Shown here: piece after piece, positions 28,802-37,938 of the stretch | Position numbering within the stretch: position 1 is the stretch's first letter | Layout: each line of letters begins with the position of its first letter | NCBI RefSeq assembly: GCF_027492855.1 | Contig: NZ_JAPUDY010000022.1 | Coordinates: forward strand, 42,628-106,627 | DNA: 64,000 nucleotides | Source: Acidovorax sp. | GTDB lineage: Bacteria; Pseudomonadota; Gammaproteobacteria; Burkholderiales; Burkholderiaceae_C | Direction of reading: 5' to 3' | Translations under genes and position numbers: made by a program | Notes under the pieces: model-generated | The model's database searches: none | The model's input: only the letters and a program-made list of their open reading frames with translations | Told to the model about the DNA's origin: nothing

Positions 28802-28832
28802 AGCATAAGTTTGAAGTTGACTTCAATGTCAA
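28802..28832 (-). promoter_or_regulatory. MerR-type promoter and operator of the ADC-ALDH-merR operon
   Basis: On the minus strand TTGACA, a 19-base spacer, then TATGCT. The spacer begins with the near-perfect palindrome TTGAAGT-CA-ACTTCAA. This is the canonical layout for MerR-family activation. It lies 36 bases upstream of the ADC-like start and implies autoregulation by the MerR protein encoded at the end of the operon. Confidence 0.8.
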
Positions 28833-28885
28833 TCGCTTCGCGTGGGTGCTGGGTTCAATGGTGTATTCAGCCTCGACGGCAGTGC

Positions 28886-29530
28886 TCAACTGAAGACAAG
28901 AGACACTCCGGTCATGCCTTGAAGCGCCTCCGGCGATACGCCATCCGCGATCTCCACGACTTTCAGGCCATGGGGCGTGACATCGAGGACGCACAGGTCG
29001 GTGATGATGCGGCTCACAACGCCAACCCCCGTCAGCGGCAGCGTGCACCGGGGGAGGATCTTCGGCTCCCAGCCTCCGTCCTTGCGACGGGCAACGTGCT
29101 CCATCAGCACGATGACCCGGGCCACTCCGGCGACGAGGTCCATGGCGCCGCCCATGCCCTTGACCATCTTCCCCGGGATCATCCAGTTCGCGAGGTCCCC
29201 GCTTTCGCTGACCTGAAGCGCCCCGAGGATCGACAAGTCCATCTTTCCGCCTCGGATCATCGCAAAGCTCTCATGCGATGCAACGATGCTGGTGCCGGGT
29301 ATCGTCGTCACCGTTTCCTTGCCGGCGTTGATCACATCTGGATCGACTTCCTGCTCGGTGGGATAGGGCCCGATGCCGAGCATGCCGTTTTCGCTCTGCA
29401 GCCAGACTTCCATGTCATTGGCGACGAAGTTTGCGACCTTGGTTGGAAGGCCGATTCCAAGATTGACGTAGAAGCCGTCCTGCAGTTCGCGGGCTGCGCG
29501 CAGCGCCATCTGATCGTGGTTCCAGGCCAT
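28886..29530 (-). CDS. 3-oxoacid CoA-transferase, beta subunit
   Basis: 214 residues from ATG, which shares one base with the alpha subunit stop (TGATG). The catalytic glutamate is Glu47 in [10 protein letters not shown], and [19 protein letters not shown] is also conserved. With the alpha subunit it moves CoA from succinyl-CoA to a 3-oxoacid, as in ScoB, PcaJ, CatJ or AtoA. Sequence alone does not separate acetoacetate from 3-oxoadipate enzymes. It ends the long ABC transporter operon. Confidence 0.92.
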   Translation of the reverse strand: MAWNHDQMALRAARELQDGFYVNLGIGLPTKVANFVANDMEVWLQSENGMLGIGPYPTEQEVDPDVINAGKETVTTIPGTSIVASHESFAMIRGGKMDLSILGALQVSESGDLANWMIPGKMVKGMGGAMDLVAGVARVIVLMEHVARRKDGGWEPKILPRCTLPLTGVGVVSRIITDLCVLDVTPHGLKVVEIADGVSPEALQGMTGVSLVFS

Positions 29531-30240
29531 CACCAAGCTCCTGCTGCAGCCCGCACCGTGCGGCGTTCAATTCTCTTTTCGGGCATGGCATTCACGACGA
29601 TGCGGTGCACATAGACCCCCGGCAGATGGATTTCATCAGGGTCCAGATCGCCCGTTTCAACCAGATGCTCTACCTCGGCCACGGACCGTTTTCCCGCCAT
29701 CGCGACCGCTGGATTGAAATTGCGCGCCGTTCGCCGAAACACCAGGTTGCCCGCACGATCGGCCTTCCAGGCCTTGACGAGTGCGAGATCCGGAACCAGG
29801 GACTCTTCGAGCAGGTAGGTCCTGCCACCGAACTCACGCAACTCCTTGCCCTGCGCCACCACCGTTCCGACGCCAGTCCGGGTGAAGAAGGCCGGGATGC
29901 CCGCTCCGCCAGCGCGCAGCTTTTCGGCCAGCGTGCCTTGCGGCGTGAATTCCAGCTCCAGTTCTCCGGCCAGATACTGGCGCTCGAACTCCTTGTTCTC
30001 GCCCACATAGCTGGCGATCATCTTCTTGATCTGCCGCGAACGAAGCAGCTTGCCAAGCCCGAAGTCATCCACCCCTGCATTGTTGGAGACAGCCGTGAGG
30101 TTTTGCACTCCGGACTGCAGGAGCGCATCGATCAATGCTTCCGGGATGCCACACAGGCCGAAGCCTCCGACCGCGACCAACTGGCCGTCCCGCACCAGCC
30201 CAGAAAGCGCTTCCTGTGCGCTGGAAAAGACTTTCTCCAT
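29530..30240 (-). CDS. 3-oxoacid CoA-transferase, alpha subunit
   Basis: 236 residues. The glycine-rich CoA-binding motif [15 protein letters not shown] near the N-terminus and the [37 protein letters not shown] and [25 protein letters not shown] segments are those of ScoA/PcaI/AtoD proteins. It is followed without gap by the beta subunit. It lies 73 nt downstream of the binding-protein gene, so the transporter and transferase are probably one transcript and act on the same substrate. Confidence 0.92.
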   Translation of the reverse strand: MEKVFSSAQEALSGLVRDGQLVAVGGFGLCGIPEALIDALLQSGVQNLTAVSNNAGVDDFGLGKLLRSRQIKKMIASYVGENKEFERQYLAGELELEFTPQGTLAEKLRAGGAGIPAFFTRTGVGTVVAQGKELREFGGRTYLLEESLVPDLALVKAWKADRAGNLVFRRTARNFNPAVAMAGKRSVAEVEHLVETGDLDPDEIHLPGVYVHRIVVNAMPEKRIERRTVRAAAGAW

Positions 30241-30313
30241 CTATGCATCCTCTATTGCAAAAAAAATCAGATTGACTGGATAACCTGCGGAACTGCCCTG
30301 GCGTTTCGGAGGG

Positions 30314-31558
30314 TCACGCCCAGGCCTTGCCCTTCTTCCACTCCGCCTCCAGCTCCAGGATCAGCTTCCAGTCACCCGCTACCGGCGAGGGCATGTAGGG
30401 CTCCGTCGTGGTCAGCCCTCCCCAGCCGGTGGCATAGCCAATCAGCGTGTGGTCCTGCGCACGCAGCGTGAGTTCGCCGTTGGCGCCGAAAGGTGACGGG
30501 ATCCTCATCCCCCGCAGCGCCTCGGAGAGCTTCTTGCCATCCGTGCTCTGCGCCGCCTTCAGCGCGACCGCGAGAAAGCTGATGGCCGATGCGTTGGCCC
30601 AGCTCCAGTTGGTGGGCATCTCGCGGTTCTTTGCCAGGTACGCATCCGCCCAGCCCTGGTTGGCCGGCGTGCTCGGAAAGCCACGCAGGTACCGGTTGCC
30701 GGAGTGGATGCTGGGCGGGACATACTTCGTCGCAGCGAGGACCGTGTAGTCGGCCATGTTCGGCGAAAAGAATTCCAGCCTGTTGAAGAAGCCGAAGATG
30801 TTCCCCTGGTCGATGAACGCCGCGAGGTCCCCGCCCCACAGCGCCGAATAGACGGCCTGCACCTTGCTCAGGACGATGCGCGCCAGCTCCCTGCTGTAGT
30901 CCGGCTGCATGAACTGGGGCCAGAACTCGCCGATCACTTCGACATCCTTGTTGAAGCGCCGCAGGTAGGTCAGGAACTCCGCCGTGGTGTCGCGCCCGTA
31001 GGCGTAGTCCGGCGAGCAGGTCATCCAGTGGCGCACGCCCTTGTCGCGGGAGACCTTCGCGGCATAGGCCCCGCCGACGATGGCGTCGTGAATGGCCATG
31101 CGCGCGCACCGGAAGGCAGTGGGCACGTGCAGCTTCGGGTCCGCCGTCAGCGAGGATGCCTCCGACACCGTGTGCAGGCACAGCACGCCCAGTTCGCGCG
31201 CCACCTCGTGCACGGCCAGGGCGCCGGAGGACGGCTCCGCATCCACCAGGATCTCGCAGCCCTCCCTGGTCACCAGCTCGCGTGCGTTGCGGGCCGCCTC
31301 CTGCGGCTGGCCCTTGGAGTCGCGCACGACGATCTCGATGCGCCGGCCGTTCAGGCCGCCCGCGGCATTAAACTTCTCGGCCTCCTGCATCGCGCCGTTG
31401 CGCGAGGACCTGCCCATCATCGCAATGCGCCCCGTGAGGACCGTCGGCATGCCGATCCTGATCGGCTTGTTCTGCGCGAGTGAGATGCCCGGCCAGCCCA
31501 CCGCGGCGCCCGCCAGGGCCGTGGCGCCCTGCAGCAACCTGCGGCGTAACCTAGGCAT
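30314..31558 (-). CDS. ABC transporter substrate-binding protein (LivK-like), first copy
   Basis: About 414 residues. It starts with a twin-arginine-like signal (PRLRRRLLQGATALAGAAVGWPGISLAQ) and the mature part is a periplasmic-binding type 1 domain (IRIGMPTVLTGRIAMMGRSSRNGAMQEAEKFNAAGGLNGRRI). The start overlaps the end of livF by 8 nt; ATG codons 9 and 15 bases upstream are alternatives. Such proteins bind amino acids, but also amides, urea, aromatic acids or other small acids. Adjacent CoA-transferase genes suggest a carboxylic acid ligand. Confidence 0.88.
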   Translation of the reverse strand: MPRLRRRLLQGATALAGAAVGWPGISLAQNKPIRIGMPTVLTGRIAMMGRSSRNGAMQEAEKFNAAGGLNGRRIEIVVRDSKGQPQEAARNARELVTREGCEILVDAEPSSGALAVHEVARELGVLCLHTVSEASSLTADPKLHVPTAFRCARMAIHDAIVGGAYAAKVSRDKGVRHWMTCSPDYAYGRDTTAEFLTYLRRFNKDVEVIGEFWPQFMQPDYSRELARIVLSKVQAVYSALWGGDLAAFIDQGNIFGFFNRLEFFSPNMADYTVLAATKYVPPSIHSGNRYLRGFPSTPANQGWADAYLAKNREMPTNWSWANASAISFLAVALKAAQSTDGKKLSEALRGMRIPSPFGANGELTLRAQDHTLIGYATGWGGLTTTEPYMPSPVAGDWKLILELEAEWKKGKAWA

Positions 31559-32204
31559 GGACTGCATCGGCATTCGCGCCGCGCTCGATGGTGTACTCCG
31601 CCTCAACGACGCGCCGCGAGTGGTTCAGGTCGCTCTGCGAGATGAGGATGGACAGGTCGCTGGACTTAAGCTTCAGGATCACGTCCGCCAGGCGCTTGCT
31701 GAGTGCGGGTGCGACGCCTTCGAAAGGTTCGTCGAGCAGCAGCAGCTTCGTGCCAGCGGCGAGCGCGCGCCCGAGTGCGACCAGCTTTTGCTGCCCGCCA
31801 GACAGAAGCAGTGCCCTGCGGTCCCGCATCTCCTTCACCTCCGGGAGAATGCCGTAGACGAATGCCAGGCGTTCGGCCTCCGAGAGCTTGCGGTTCGTCC
31901 ACACGGGCAACAGGATGTTCTCTTCGACGGTCAGCTCCGGCACCAGGCCGCGGTCCTCCGGCATGTAGCCGATGCCCAGCAGGGCGCGCTCGTGCGGCGC
32001 CAGGGCGCAGAGGTCGTGGCCGTGGAATCGGATATGGCCCTGGGACGGGCGCAGATGCCCCATCAGCGAACGCATCAGGGTGGTTTTTCCCGCACCGTTG
32101 CGCCCGACGAGCCCGACCAAGGAGCGCTCGGGCACGCTCAGGGACAGCCCGCGCAACACCGCGACGGATTGGATGGATACATGGATGCCTTGGATTTCGA
32201 GCAT
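31551..32204 (-). CDS. livF: Branched-chain-type ABC transporter ATPase LivF
   Basis: About 217 residues, starting at the ATG that follows GGAG by 9 nt; a GTG three codons earlier overlaps the livG stop. Walker A is GRNGAGKTT, the signature is LLSGGQQKLVALGRAL, Walker B is LLLLDEPFEGVAPAL. It pairs with LivG to drive uptake through LivH-LivM. A slightly short C-terminus is within family range. Confidence 0.93.
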   Translation of the reverse strand: MLEIQGIHVSIQSVAVLRGLSLSVPERSLVGLVGRNGAGKTTLMRSLMGHLRPSQGHIRFHGHDLCALAPHERALLGIGYMPEDRGLVPELTVEENILLPVWTNRKLSEAERLAFVYGILPEVKEMRDRRALLLSGGQQKLVALGRALAAGTKLLLLDEPFEGVAPALSKRLADVILKLKSSDLSILISQSDLNHSRRVVEAEYTIERGANADAVHA

Positions 32205-32209
32205 GCTGG

Positions 32210-32965
32210 TCACTCCGCAGAGAGTTCGCCCGTGACGTACCGGCGCACGTCGTTCTGGGCAAGGACAGACGCGGGCACGTCGTCTGCAATGATGCGGCCG
32301 CTGTAGAACGCGATCACGCGCGTGGCGTGCCGGCCGATGATGTCCATGTCGTGTTCGACAAAGAGCACGGGCGTGTCCGGATCTTCCTCCAGCGCGGACA
32401 TGATGGTGTCCATCATCTGGAACTTCTCATCGGCGGCGACCGCGCTGGTCGGCTCGTCCAGCAGCAGCAGCTTGGGCCGGGCCGTCAACGCCATTGCGAT
32501 GTCCAGCAACTTGCGCACGCCACCCGGCAGTTCGCTGACGCGCCTGCGGCGGTGTTCCAGCAGGCGGAAACGCCGCAGCAGGTCGTCCGCCTGCTCGACG
32601 CGCACGGGATCCCGGGCAGACCGCAGGAAGCTGGAGCCGCCATTGCGGCAGGCCAGCGCCACCAGCATGTTCTCAAGCACGGACAGTTCGCCGAAAAGCT
32701 GCGGAATCTGAAAGGATCGGGCGACGCCAAGCGTATTGATGGCACGGGGCGTCAGGCGCGTGATGTCGGTACCGGCCAGCTTGATCTGCCCTTCATCGGG
32801 CTTGAGATAGCCGGTGATCATGTTGACGAAGGTGGTCTTGCCCGCACCGTTGCTGCCGATGAGACCGACGCGCTCGCCAGGTCCAATCTTGACCGTGATG
32901 TCCGAGGCCGCTACCACGGCACCGAAACGCTTGGCGACGCCATGGGCTTCAAGAATGGCTTGCAT
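32210..32965 (-). CDS. livG: Branched-chain-type ABC transporter ATPase LivG
   Basis: 251 residues from the ATG that overlaps the livM stop by one base (TGATG). Walker A is GSNGAGKTT, and the LivG-specific TRLTPRAINTLGVARSFQIPQLF segment is present. The signature helix is modified to ELPGGVRKLLDIAMAL, with PGG in place of the usual SGG/SYG. Walker B is LLLLDEPTSAV. The longer open frame upstream reads the livM region out of frame and is not real. Confidence 0.93.
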   Translation of the reverse strand: MQAILEAHGVAKRFGAVVAASDITVKIGPGERVGLIGSNGAGKTTFVNMITGYLKPDEGQIKLAGTDITRLTPRAINTLGVARSFQIPQLFGELSVLENMLVALACRNGGSSFLRSARDPVRVEQADDLLRRFRLLEHRRRRVSELPGGVRKLLDIAMALTARPKLLLLDEPTSAVAADEKFQMMDTIMSALEEDPDTPVLFVEHDMDIIGRHATRVIAFYSGRIIADDVPASVLAQNDVRRYVTGELSAE

Positions 32966-33948
32966 CAGCGTGCCTCCCGTGTCCAAAGAGAGCCGATGCC
33001 CTGCGGCAGGAACCGGATGACCAGCAGCAGGAACAGGCCGAGCGCAAGCTGCCAGGTGTTGGGAAAGTAGGCGCTGGAGAACGAGCGCACGATCTCCAGC
33101 AGGAAACTGGCGACGAATACCGCCGGCACGCTGCGGTATCCCGCCAGGACGGCGATGAAGACGAACTCGCCCGAAGTGGTCCAGTAGCTGAAAGCGGGCT
33201 CGACGTGACCCAACGAGAGCACGACCAGGGCACCGCCCACGCCGCCGAAGAACGCGGCGATCAGGAAGTTGGCACCGATCAGCCGCCGCACCGAGGCGCC
33301 CAGGTACTCCACGCGCAGTTCGTTGTCCCGCGCGGCCAGGGTGACCAGTCCGGCGGGCGAAGCGAAATAGGTCCGCGCCAGGAACCCGATCACCGCCGCG
33401 AATGCCATCGTGAGCAGGAACAGCCGGTAGGAGCCGGCCGGCCCATCGAGCCGCTCGCCCAGCAAGGTCGGCCTGCCGACGGTGAAGCCGTCCGATCCAC
33501 CGAGTTCCGGCCATTTCATCAGCACGCCATAGGCGACCATGGACAGCGCCAGCGTGAGCGTTGCGAAGAAGATGCCGCGGTAGCGTGCAAGCAGCGGCGC
33601 GAAGGGCAAGGCCAAGAGCATGGCCAGCGCCCCGCCGGAGATTGCCAGCGCCAGGGCGTCCGTCCATCCCACATGGGTGAACAGCAGGGCCGCCCCGTAG
33701 CCGCCCGCCGCGAAGAACATGCCCTGCCCGAAGGAGACCACGCCCCCGCGCATCAGCGTCACGATGCCGAGCGAGACGAGCGCATTGCCTGCCGCGATCG
33801 TGACCAGATAGGTCAGCCAGGCGGGGGCGTACAGGCCGGCCACGGCGAGTACGGCCAATGTCCCGGCCGTGGCAGCCAGCGCATGCAAAGAGCGCGATGG
33901 CCTTTGCGACCCTCGCACGAGGGCCATTGAGTCGATGATGGTGTTCAT
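32965..33948 (-). CDS. livM: Branched-chain-type ABC transporter permease LivM
   Basis: 327 residues with eight to ten hydrophobic segments. Family motifs: AGNALVSLGIVTLMRGGVVSFGQGMFFAAGGYGAA, the LivM loop GGSDGFT, and the permease coupling region AARDNELRVEYLGASVRRLIGANFLIAAFFGGVGGAL. The start (MNTIIDSMALVRG) was chosen because the upstream frame reads across livH in the wrong frame. Gap to livH is 11 nt. Confidence 0.93.
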   Translation of the reverse strand: MNTIIDSMALVRGSQRPSRSLHALAATAGTLAVLAVAGLYAPAWLTYLVTIAAGNALVSLGIVTLMRGGVVSFGQGMFFAAGGYGAALLFTHVGWTDALALAISGGALAMLLALPFAPLLARYRGIFFATLTLALSMVAYGVLMKWPELGGSDGFTVGRPTLLGERLDGPAGSYRLFLLTMAFAAVIGFLARTYFASPAGLVTLAARDNELRVEYLGASVRRLIGANFLIAAFFGGVGGALVVLSLGHVEPAFSYWTTSGEFVFIAVLAGYRSVPAVFVASFLLEIVRSFSSAYFPNTWQLALGLFLLLVIRFLPQGIGSLWTREAR

Positions 33949-33959
33949 GTGAAATTGAC

Positions 33960-34856
33960 TTAGATCTTGCGTGCCTGGATGCGCTGGAACAGGCCCTCGG
34001 GCCGGAACACCAGCACGCCCGCCATGACGGCGTAGATGACAAAGAGTTCGGCCGCGGGTGCCAGGTGCACTGCGGCGGACCGGGCCAGCCCCACCAGCAG
34101 CGCGCCGATGGCCGCGCCCTCGATGCTGCCCAGGCCGCCGATGATCACGACCGCGAACGACAGCACCACCACGCTGACCGACAGGCCGGGCTGGACCGAG
34201 ATCATCGGCGCGGTAAAGGCTCCCGCGAGGGCCGCCAGGAACACGCCTGCCCCGAAAGCCAGCGTGTAGACGCGAGAGACGTGGACGCCCATGCTGGAGG
34301 CCACCTCCGCGCTGTGAATCACGGCCAGCACGATCTTGCCCTGGCGTGTGCGGTTCAGGGCCCACCACGCCGCCAGCCCGGCCGCCACCGCCAGGCCCCA
34401 AAGCGCGAAGTCGTAGCCGACGTAGGACATCGACCCGAAATCAACACTGCCGAACAGGCCATAGGGCTCGGTCACGAAGTAGGGGTTGGCGCCCCAGACC
34501 AGTTTGGTCACGTCCTCCATGACGAGGAACAGGGCGTAGGTGACGAGCACCAGCAGCACCTCGTCCCGGCCGTAGAAGAAGCGCAGCAGGCCGCGCTCAA
34601 TGGCGGGCGCCACCACCATTGCCACCGCAACGGCCGCCAGCAGCATGGCGGCGAGCGACGTCCAGGGCGACCATTCCATGCCCGCCGCCCAGCCGACGAA
34701 GCTGGCGGCGGCATAGGCGCCGAGGGCGTAGAAACTGCCGTGGGCGATGTTGAGGATCTTCAGTACGCCAAAAACCAGCGTCAGGCCAAGGGAAACGATG
34801 AACAGCCACGAAGCGTAGTTCAGGCCGTCGATGAGCAGGGTCAGCAGACCATCCAT
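33960..34856 (-). CDS. livH: Branched-chain-type ABC transporter permease LivH
   Basis: 298 residues of polytopic membrane protein. Early GLNYASWLFIVSLGLTLVFGVLKILNIAHGSFYALGAYAA is the LivH hallmark, and SSMGVHVSRVYTLAFGAGVFLAALAGAFTAPM is the coupling region. It forms the channel with LivM. It is flanked by a second binding-protein gene 28 nt upstream. Confidence 0.94.
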   Translation of the reverse strand: MDGLLTLLIDGLNYASWLFIVSLGLTLVFGVLKILNIAHGSFYALGAYAAASFVGWAAGMEWSPWTSLAAMLLAAVAVAMVVAPAIERGLLRFFYGRDEVLLVLVTYALFLVMEDVTKLVWGANPYFVTEPYGLFGSVDFGSMSYVGYDFALWGLAVAAGLAAWWALNRTRQGKIVLAVIHSAEVASSMGVHVSRVYTLAFGAGVFLAALAGAFTAPMISVQPGLSVSVVVLSFAVVIIGGLGSIEGAAIGALLVGLARSAAVHLAPAAELFVIYAVMAGVLVFRPEGLFQRIQARKI

Positions 34857-34884
34857 GTGCGGGCTCCTAGAGGAAAGGATGTGG

Positions 34885-36195
34885 TCAGGGGCAGTTCTTG
34901 GCGCCGGGGAAGCCCGCCTTGATCCATGCCTCCGCCGTGGTGCCGGCGGGCGGGTTCACGCATTCCGCAGGGAAGTGCGCGATGTCTTCGAGCACCACCT
35001 TCTTGCTGGCGGCGTCGTAGCGGGTGCGCGCAATGGCCGTGTCCTGGATGGCCTGGTGCCCGTCGGCCAGCGCCATGCGGATGCGGCCGCCCGGCGAATC
35101 CCACTCGCTGCCGCGCAGCGCGGCGGCCAACTGCTCCGGCGAAGGCTTCTTGCCCCCGTTGGCGGCCATGGCCTTTTCTGCCGCGAGCTTGAGCCCCAGC
35201 AGGGCCTGCGCCATGCGGTAGGGCGAATGCAACGGCTGCTGGCCGTTGTTGGCCTTCGCATAGACCTCGTTCCACCAGTCGTTCAGTGCGGACTTGGGCG
35301 CCATCTGCCCGTAGGCTCCGCGCGCGCCCAGGATCACGCCGTCGGGCATGCGCTGGCCCAGCACGGGCAGCACGTGGTCGCCCGCTGAGATCACCAGTTG
35401 CGTGCGCTTGAACAGGCCGCGCGGCCCGGCCTGCAGCATCAGCGCCTGCAGGTCGCCGCCCCACAGGCTGGTGTGCGTCACGTCGGCGGGCTTGGACAGC
35501 AAGGCCGATATCTCCGTGCCGTACTGCCCTGCGCCGAACTTGGGCAGCAGGTCCTGGCCAACCGTGGCAGCGGGATAGAACTGGCCCATGGCGGCGGTGA
35601 AATCGGCCTTGGCGTCATGGCCCCAGGCGTAGTCCTGGTTGATGAGGTTGATGGAACCTGCCTTGACATTGCGCGCCTTCAGATAGCGCGCCAGCGCCAC
35701 GTTGTCCATCGTGGCGTGGGATGCGGTCCGAAAGACGTAGGAGAACTTGTTGTCCTCAAAGATGCGCGGCGTGCCGCAGTCGTGCAGGATCAGGAAGCGC
35801 TTGAGTTCCTCGGCCACAGGCGCCACAGCCAGGCAGTCGCCCGAGCCGACGTAGCCGACGACGGCATCGACCTTCTCGCGGTCGTAAAGCGTGCGCAGCT
35901 CCTGCACCTGCTTGGTCGCTCCCCCGGCCTCATCGACGTAGACCGCCTCGATCTTCAGGCCGCCGATGCCCTTCTTGTCATACGGCGCAGGCGCGGCGCC
36001 CCGGTTGAACGCATCCACCAGCACCTTGGCGCCGTTGACGGCGGGAATACCGAAGCTCTCGGCCGCCTGGCCCGAGAGAAAGGTCACGACGCCGATCTTG
36101 AAAGACTCCTGCGCCTGCGCAGCGGCACCGCAAAGCAGCAGGGCCGCGCCGGCGGCGGCAGAGAGAAGGGAGCGGAACGGTGGATGGAAATGCAT
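34885..36195 (-). CDS. ABC transporter substrate-binding protein (LivK-like), second copy
   Basis: 436 residues with a Sec signal (SLLSAAAGAALLLCGAAAQAQ) and a mature type 1 binding domain that opens FKIGVVTFLSGQAAESFGIPAVNGAKVLVDAFN. The ATG at 36195 has GGAG 7 nt upstream. It heads the operon livK-H-M-G-F-livK'-CoA transferase. It differs clearly from the other binding protein at the operon's far side, so the transporter may accept two ligands or one copy may sense rather than feed it. Confidence 0.9.
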   Translation of the reverse strand: MHFHPPFRSLLSAAAGAALLLCGAAAQAQESFKIGVVTFLSGQAAESFGIPAVNGAKVLVDAFNRGAAPAPYDKKGIGGLKIEAVYVDEAGGATKQVQELRTLYDREKVDAVVGYVGSGDCLAVAPVAEELKRFLILHDCGTPRIFEDNKFSYVFRTASHATMDNVALARYLKARNVKAGSINLINQDYAWGHDAKADFTAAMGQFYPAATVGQDLLPKFGAGQYGTEISALLSKPADVTHTSLWGGDLQALMLQAGPRGLFKRTQLVISAGDHVLPVLGQRMPDGVILGARGAYGQMAPKSALNDWWNEVYAKANNGQQPLHSPYRMAQALLGLKLAAEKAMAANGGKKPSPEQLAAALRGSEWDSPGGRIRMALADGHQAIQDTAIARTRYDAASKKVVLEDIAHFPAECVNPPAGTTAEAWIKAGFPGAKNCP

Positions 36196-36418
36196 GGTTT
36201 GTCTCCTTCGTTGGGGGTTGGAACTTGAAGAGCCACGAGCGTAGGGGCGCGTGCCTCGCAAACGCCCCCCTCCGATGGGGAGGGCTGGGGAAGACCCGCC
36301 CCCCCACCAGCCTCCCCGCGCGGATGCACCTCCACAGGCCAGTGCTTCCTAGAATTTTTTGCACGCAAGACCTTTTGCAAGACACCCTCACACCAACGAC
36401 AGAAAGCACGCACTTCTC

Positions 36419-37432
36419 ATGCAAGACACCGCCCTCCCTACCACCATGCAACGGGTGGAGATCACCCGCTTCGGCGGCCCCGAGGTACTGCAAGCACGGC
36501 AGGCGCCCGTGCCCGCGCCCTCCCCGGACGAACTGCTCATCCGCGTCCAGGCCGCGGGCGTCAACCGTCCCGACGTCATGCAGCGCACGGGCACCTACCC
36601 CATGCCGCCCGGCGTCACGCCTATCCCGGGCCTGGAGGTGGCGGGGCGCGTCGTGGCGGTGGGCGAGCGTGTCACGGGGTTCCAGGTGGGCGACCTGGTC
36701 TGCGGCCTGACCGAGGGCGGCGGCTACGCCGAATACTGCGTGGTGCCCGCCACGCAGGCGCTGCCCGTGCCCAGCAACGTGGATGTGCTGCACGCCGCCG
36801 CCATCCCCGAGACCTTCTTCACCGTCTGGGCCAACGTCTTCCAGCGCGGCCACATCGCACCCGGCAGCACGCTGCTGGTGCACGGCGGGACCAGCGGCAT
36901 TGGCTCAACGACGCTGATGCTGGCCAAGGAGTTCGGCATCCGCACCCTCGCCACCGATTCCGGAGCCGACAAGCTCGCGGCGGCGCTGCGCTTCGGCGCG
37001 CAGGAGGCGATCGACTACGCCGAATGCGACTTCGTGGAGGTGGCACGCGAATGGACGGGCGGCCGGGGCGTCGATGCCATCCTGGACATCGTGGGCGGCG
37101 CCTACTTCGAGCGCAACGTGGCGGCGCTGGCCAAGGATGGGCGGCTGCTGCTCATCGGCTTCCTGGGTGGCGAGGTGGCGCCCAGCGTCAACCTGCTCAC
37201 CCTGGCCGTCAAGCGGTTGACGGTGACGGGCTCGACCCTGCGCGCGCGCTCGGTCGATGAGAAAGCGGAAATCGCCCGCGACCTGCAGGCCAAGGTGTGG
37301 CCGCTGCTTGAAGCGGGCCGCTGCCTGCCCACCGTCCATGCCCAGTTCCCCCTGGAGCGCGCGGCGGATGCGCACCGGCTGATGGAAAGCGGCAGCCACA
37401 TCGGCAAGATCATCCTGCGCGTAGCCGGCTAG
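36419..37432 (+). CDS. NAD(P)H-quinone oxidoreductase, zinc-free MDR family
   Basis: 337 residues. N-terminal GroES-like domain (VQAAGVNRPDVMQRTGTYPMPPGVTPIPGLEVAGRVVAVG) and a Rossmann domain with the NADPH motif LLVHGGTSGIGSTTLMLAKEFG. It lacks the zinc ligands of alcohol dehydrogenases, and the opening MQRVEITRFGGPEVLQ is typical of PIG3/quinone reductases. The start at 36419 is preferred over one 20 codons upstream in the GC-rich divergent gap. It is divergent from the ABC operon. Confidence 0.9.
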   Translation: MQDTALPTTMQRVEITRFGGPEVLQARQAPVPAPSPDELLIRVQAAGVNRPDVMQRTGTYPMPPGVTPIPGLEVAGRVVAVGERVTGFQVGDLVCGLTEGGGYAEYCVVPATQALPVPSNVDVLHAAAIPETFFTVWANVFQRGHIAPGSTLLVHGGTSGIGSTTLMLAKEFGIRTLATDSGADKLAAALRFGAQEAIDYAECDFVEVAREWTGGRGVDAILDIVGGAYFERNVAALAKDGRLLLIGFLGGEVAPSVNLLTLAVKRLTVTGSTLRARSVDEKAEIARDLQAKVWPLLEAGRCLPTVHAQFPLERAADAHRLMESGSHIGKIILRVAG

Positions 37433-37455
37433 TTCAACCCAACCACGGAGACTCC

Positions 37456-37938
37456 ATGCATCCATCCAGTCAGTCCACAACGGCTATTTTTGTGCGCGCC
37501 GTCCTTTCAGCGGCCTTGCTGGCGGGCACCGCATCCATGGCGGCGGGCCCCGGGCACGGCACCAGGGACGAGGCTATCGCGATGACCAAGAAGGCCGTCG
37601 CGCATTTCAAGAGCGAGGGGAAAGACAAGGCGCTGGCCGACTTTTCGCGCAAGGGCGGCGCGTTCGTTGACCGCGACCTCTATGTGTTCGTCCTCGACCT
37701 GAATGGAAAGAACATCGCGCATGCCACCAACGAGAAGATGATCGGCCGGGACCTGCTGCAGCTCAAGGACGCGGACGGCAAGTCCTATGTCATTGAGATG
37801 GTCGAGAAGGCCAAGACCGGAAAACCGGCCTGGATCGACTACAAGTGGCCCAACCCGCTGACCAAGGAAATCGAGGCCAAAAGCTCGTACTGCGAGCCTG
37901 TGGACGGCGGCCTGATCTGCGTCGGGGTCTACAAGTGA
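37456..37938 (+). CDS. Periplasmic single Cache-domain protein
   Basis: 160 residues. A signal peptide ([21 protein letters not shown]) precedes one sCache_2-type domain: [101 protein letters not shown]. It has no membrane anchor or output domain. Its stop overlaps the start of the chemoreceptor gene as GTGA, so the two are translationally coupled and may work as a binding-protein/receptor pair. Confidence 0.85.
   Translation: MHPSSQSTTAIFVRAVLSAALLAGTASMAAGPGHGTRDEAIAMTKKAVAHFKSEGKDKALADFSRKGGAFVDRDLYVFVLDLNGKNIAHATNEKMIGRDLLQLKDADGKSYVIEMVEKAKTGKPAWIDYKWPNPLTKEIEAKSSYCEPVDGGLICVGVYK

Noticed and set aside
27783-29048. 421-residue version of the ADC-like protein
   Set aside because: The extra N-terminal residues cross the MerR-type promoter and the CoA-transferase gene end. 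The ATG at 28766 gives a proper signal peptide and ribosome site.
32210-34042. A 610-residue apparent fusion protein with a LivG-like C-terminus
   Set aside because: The first 360 residues are the livM region read in a wrong frame. The real livG starts at 32965 directly after the livM stop.
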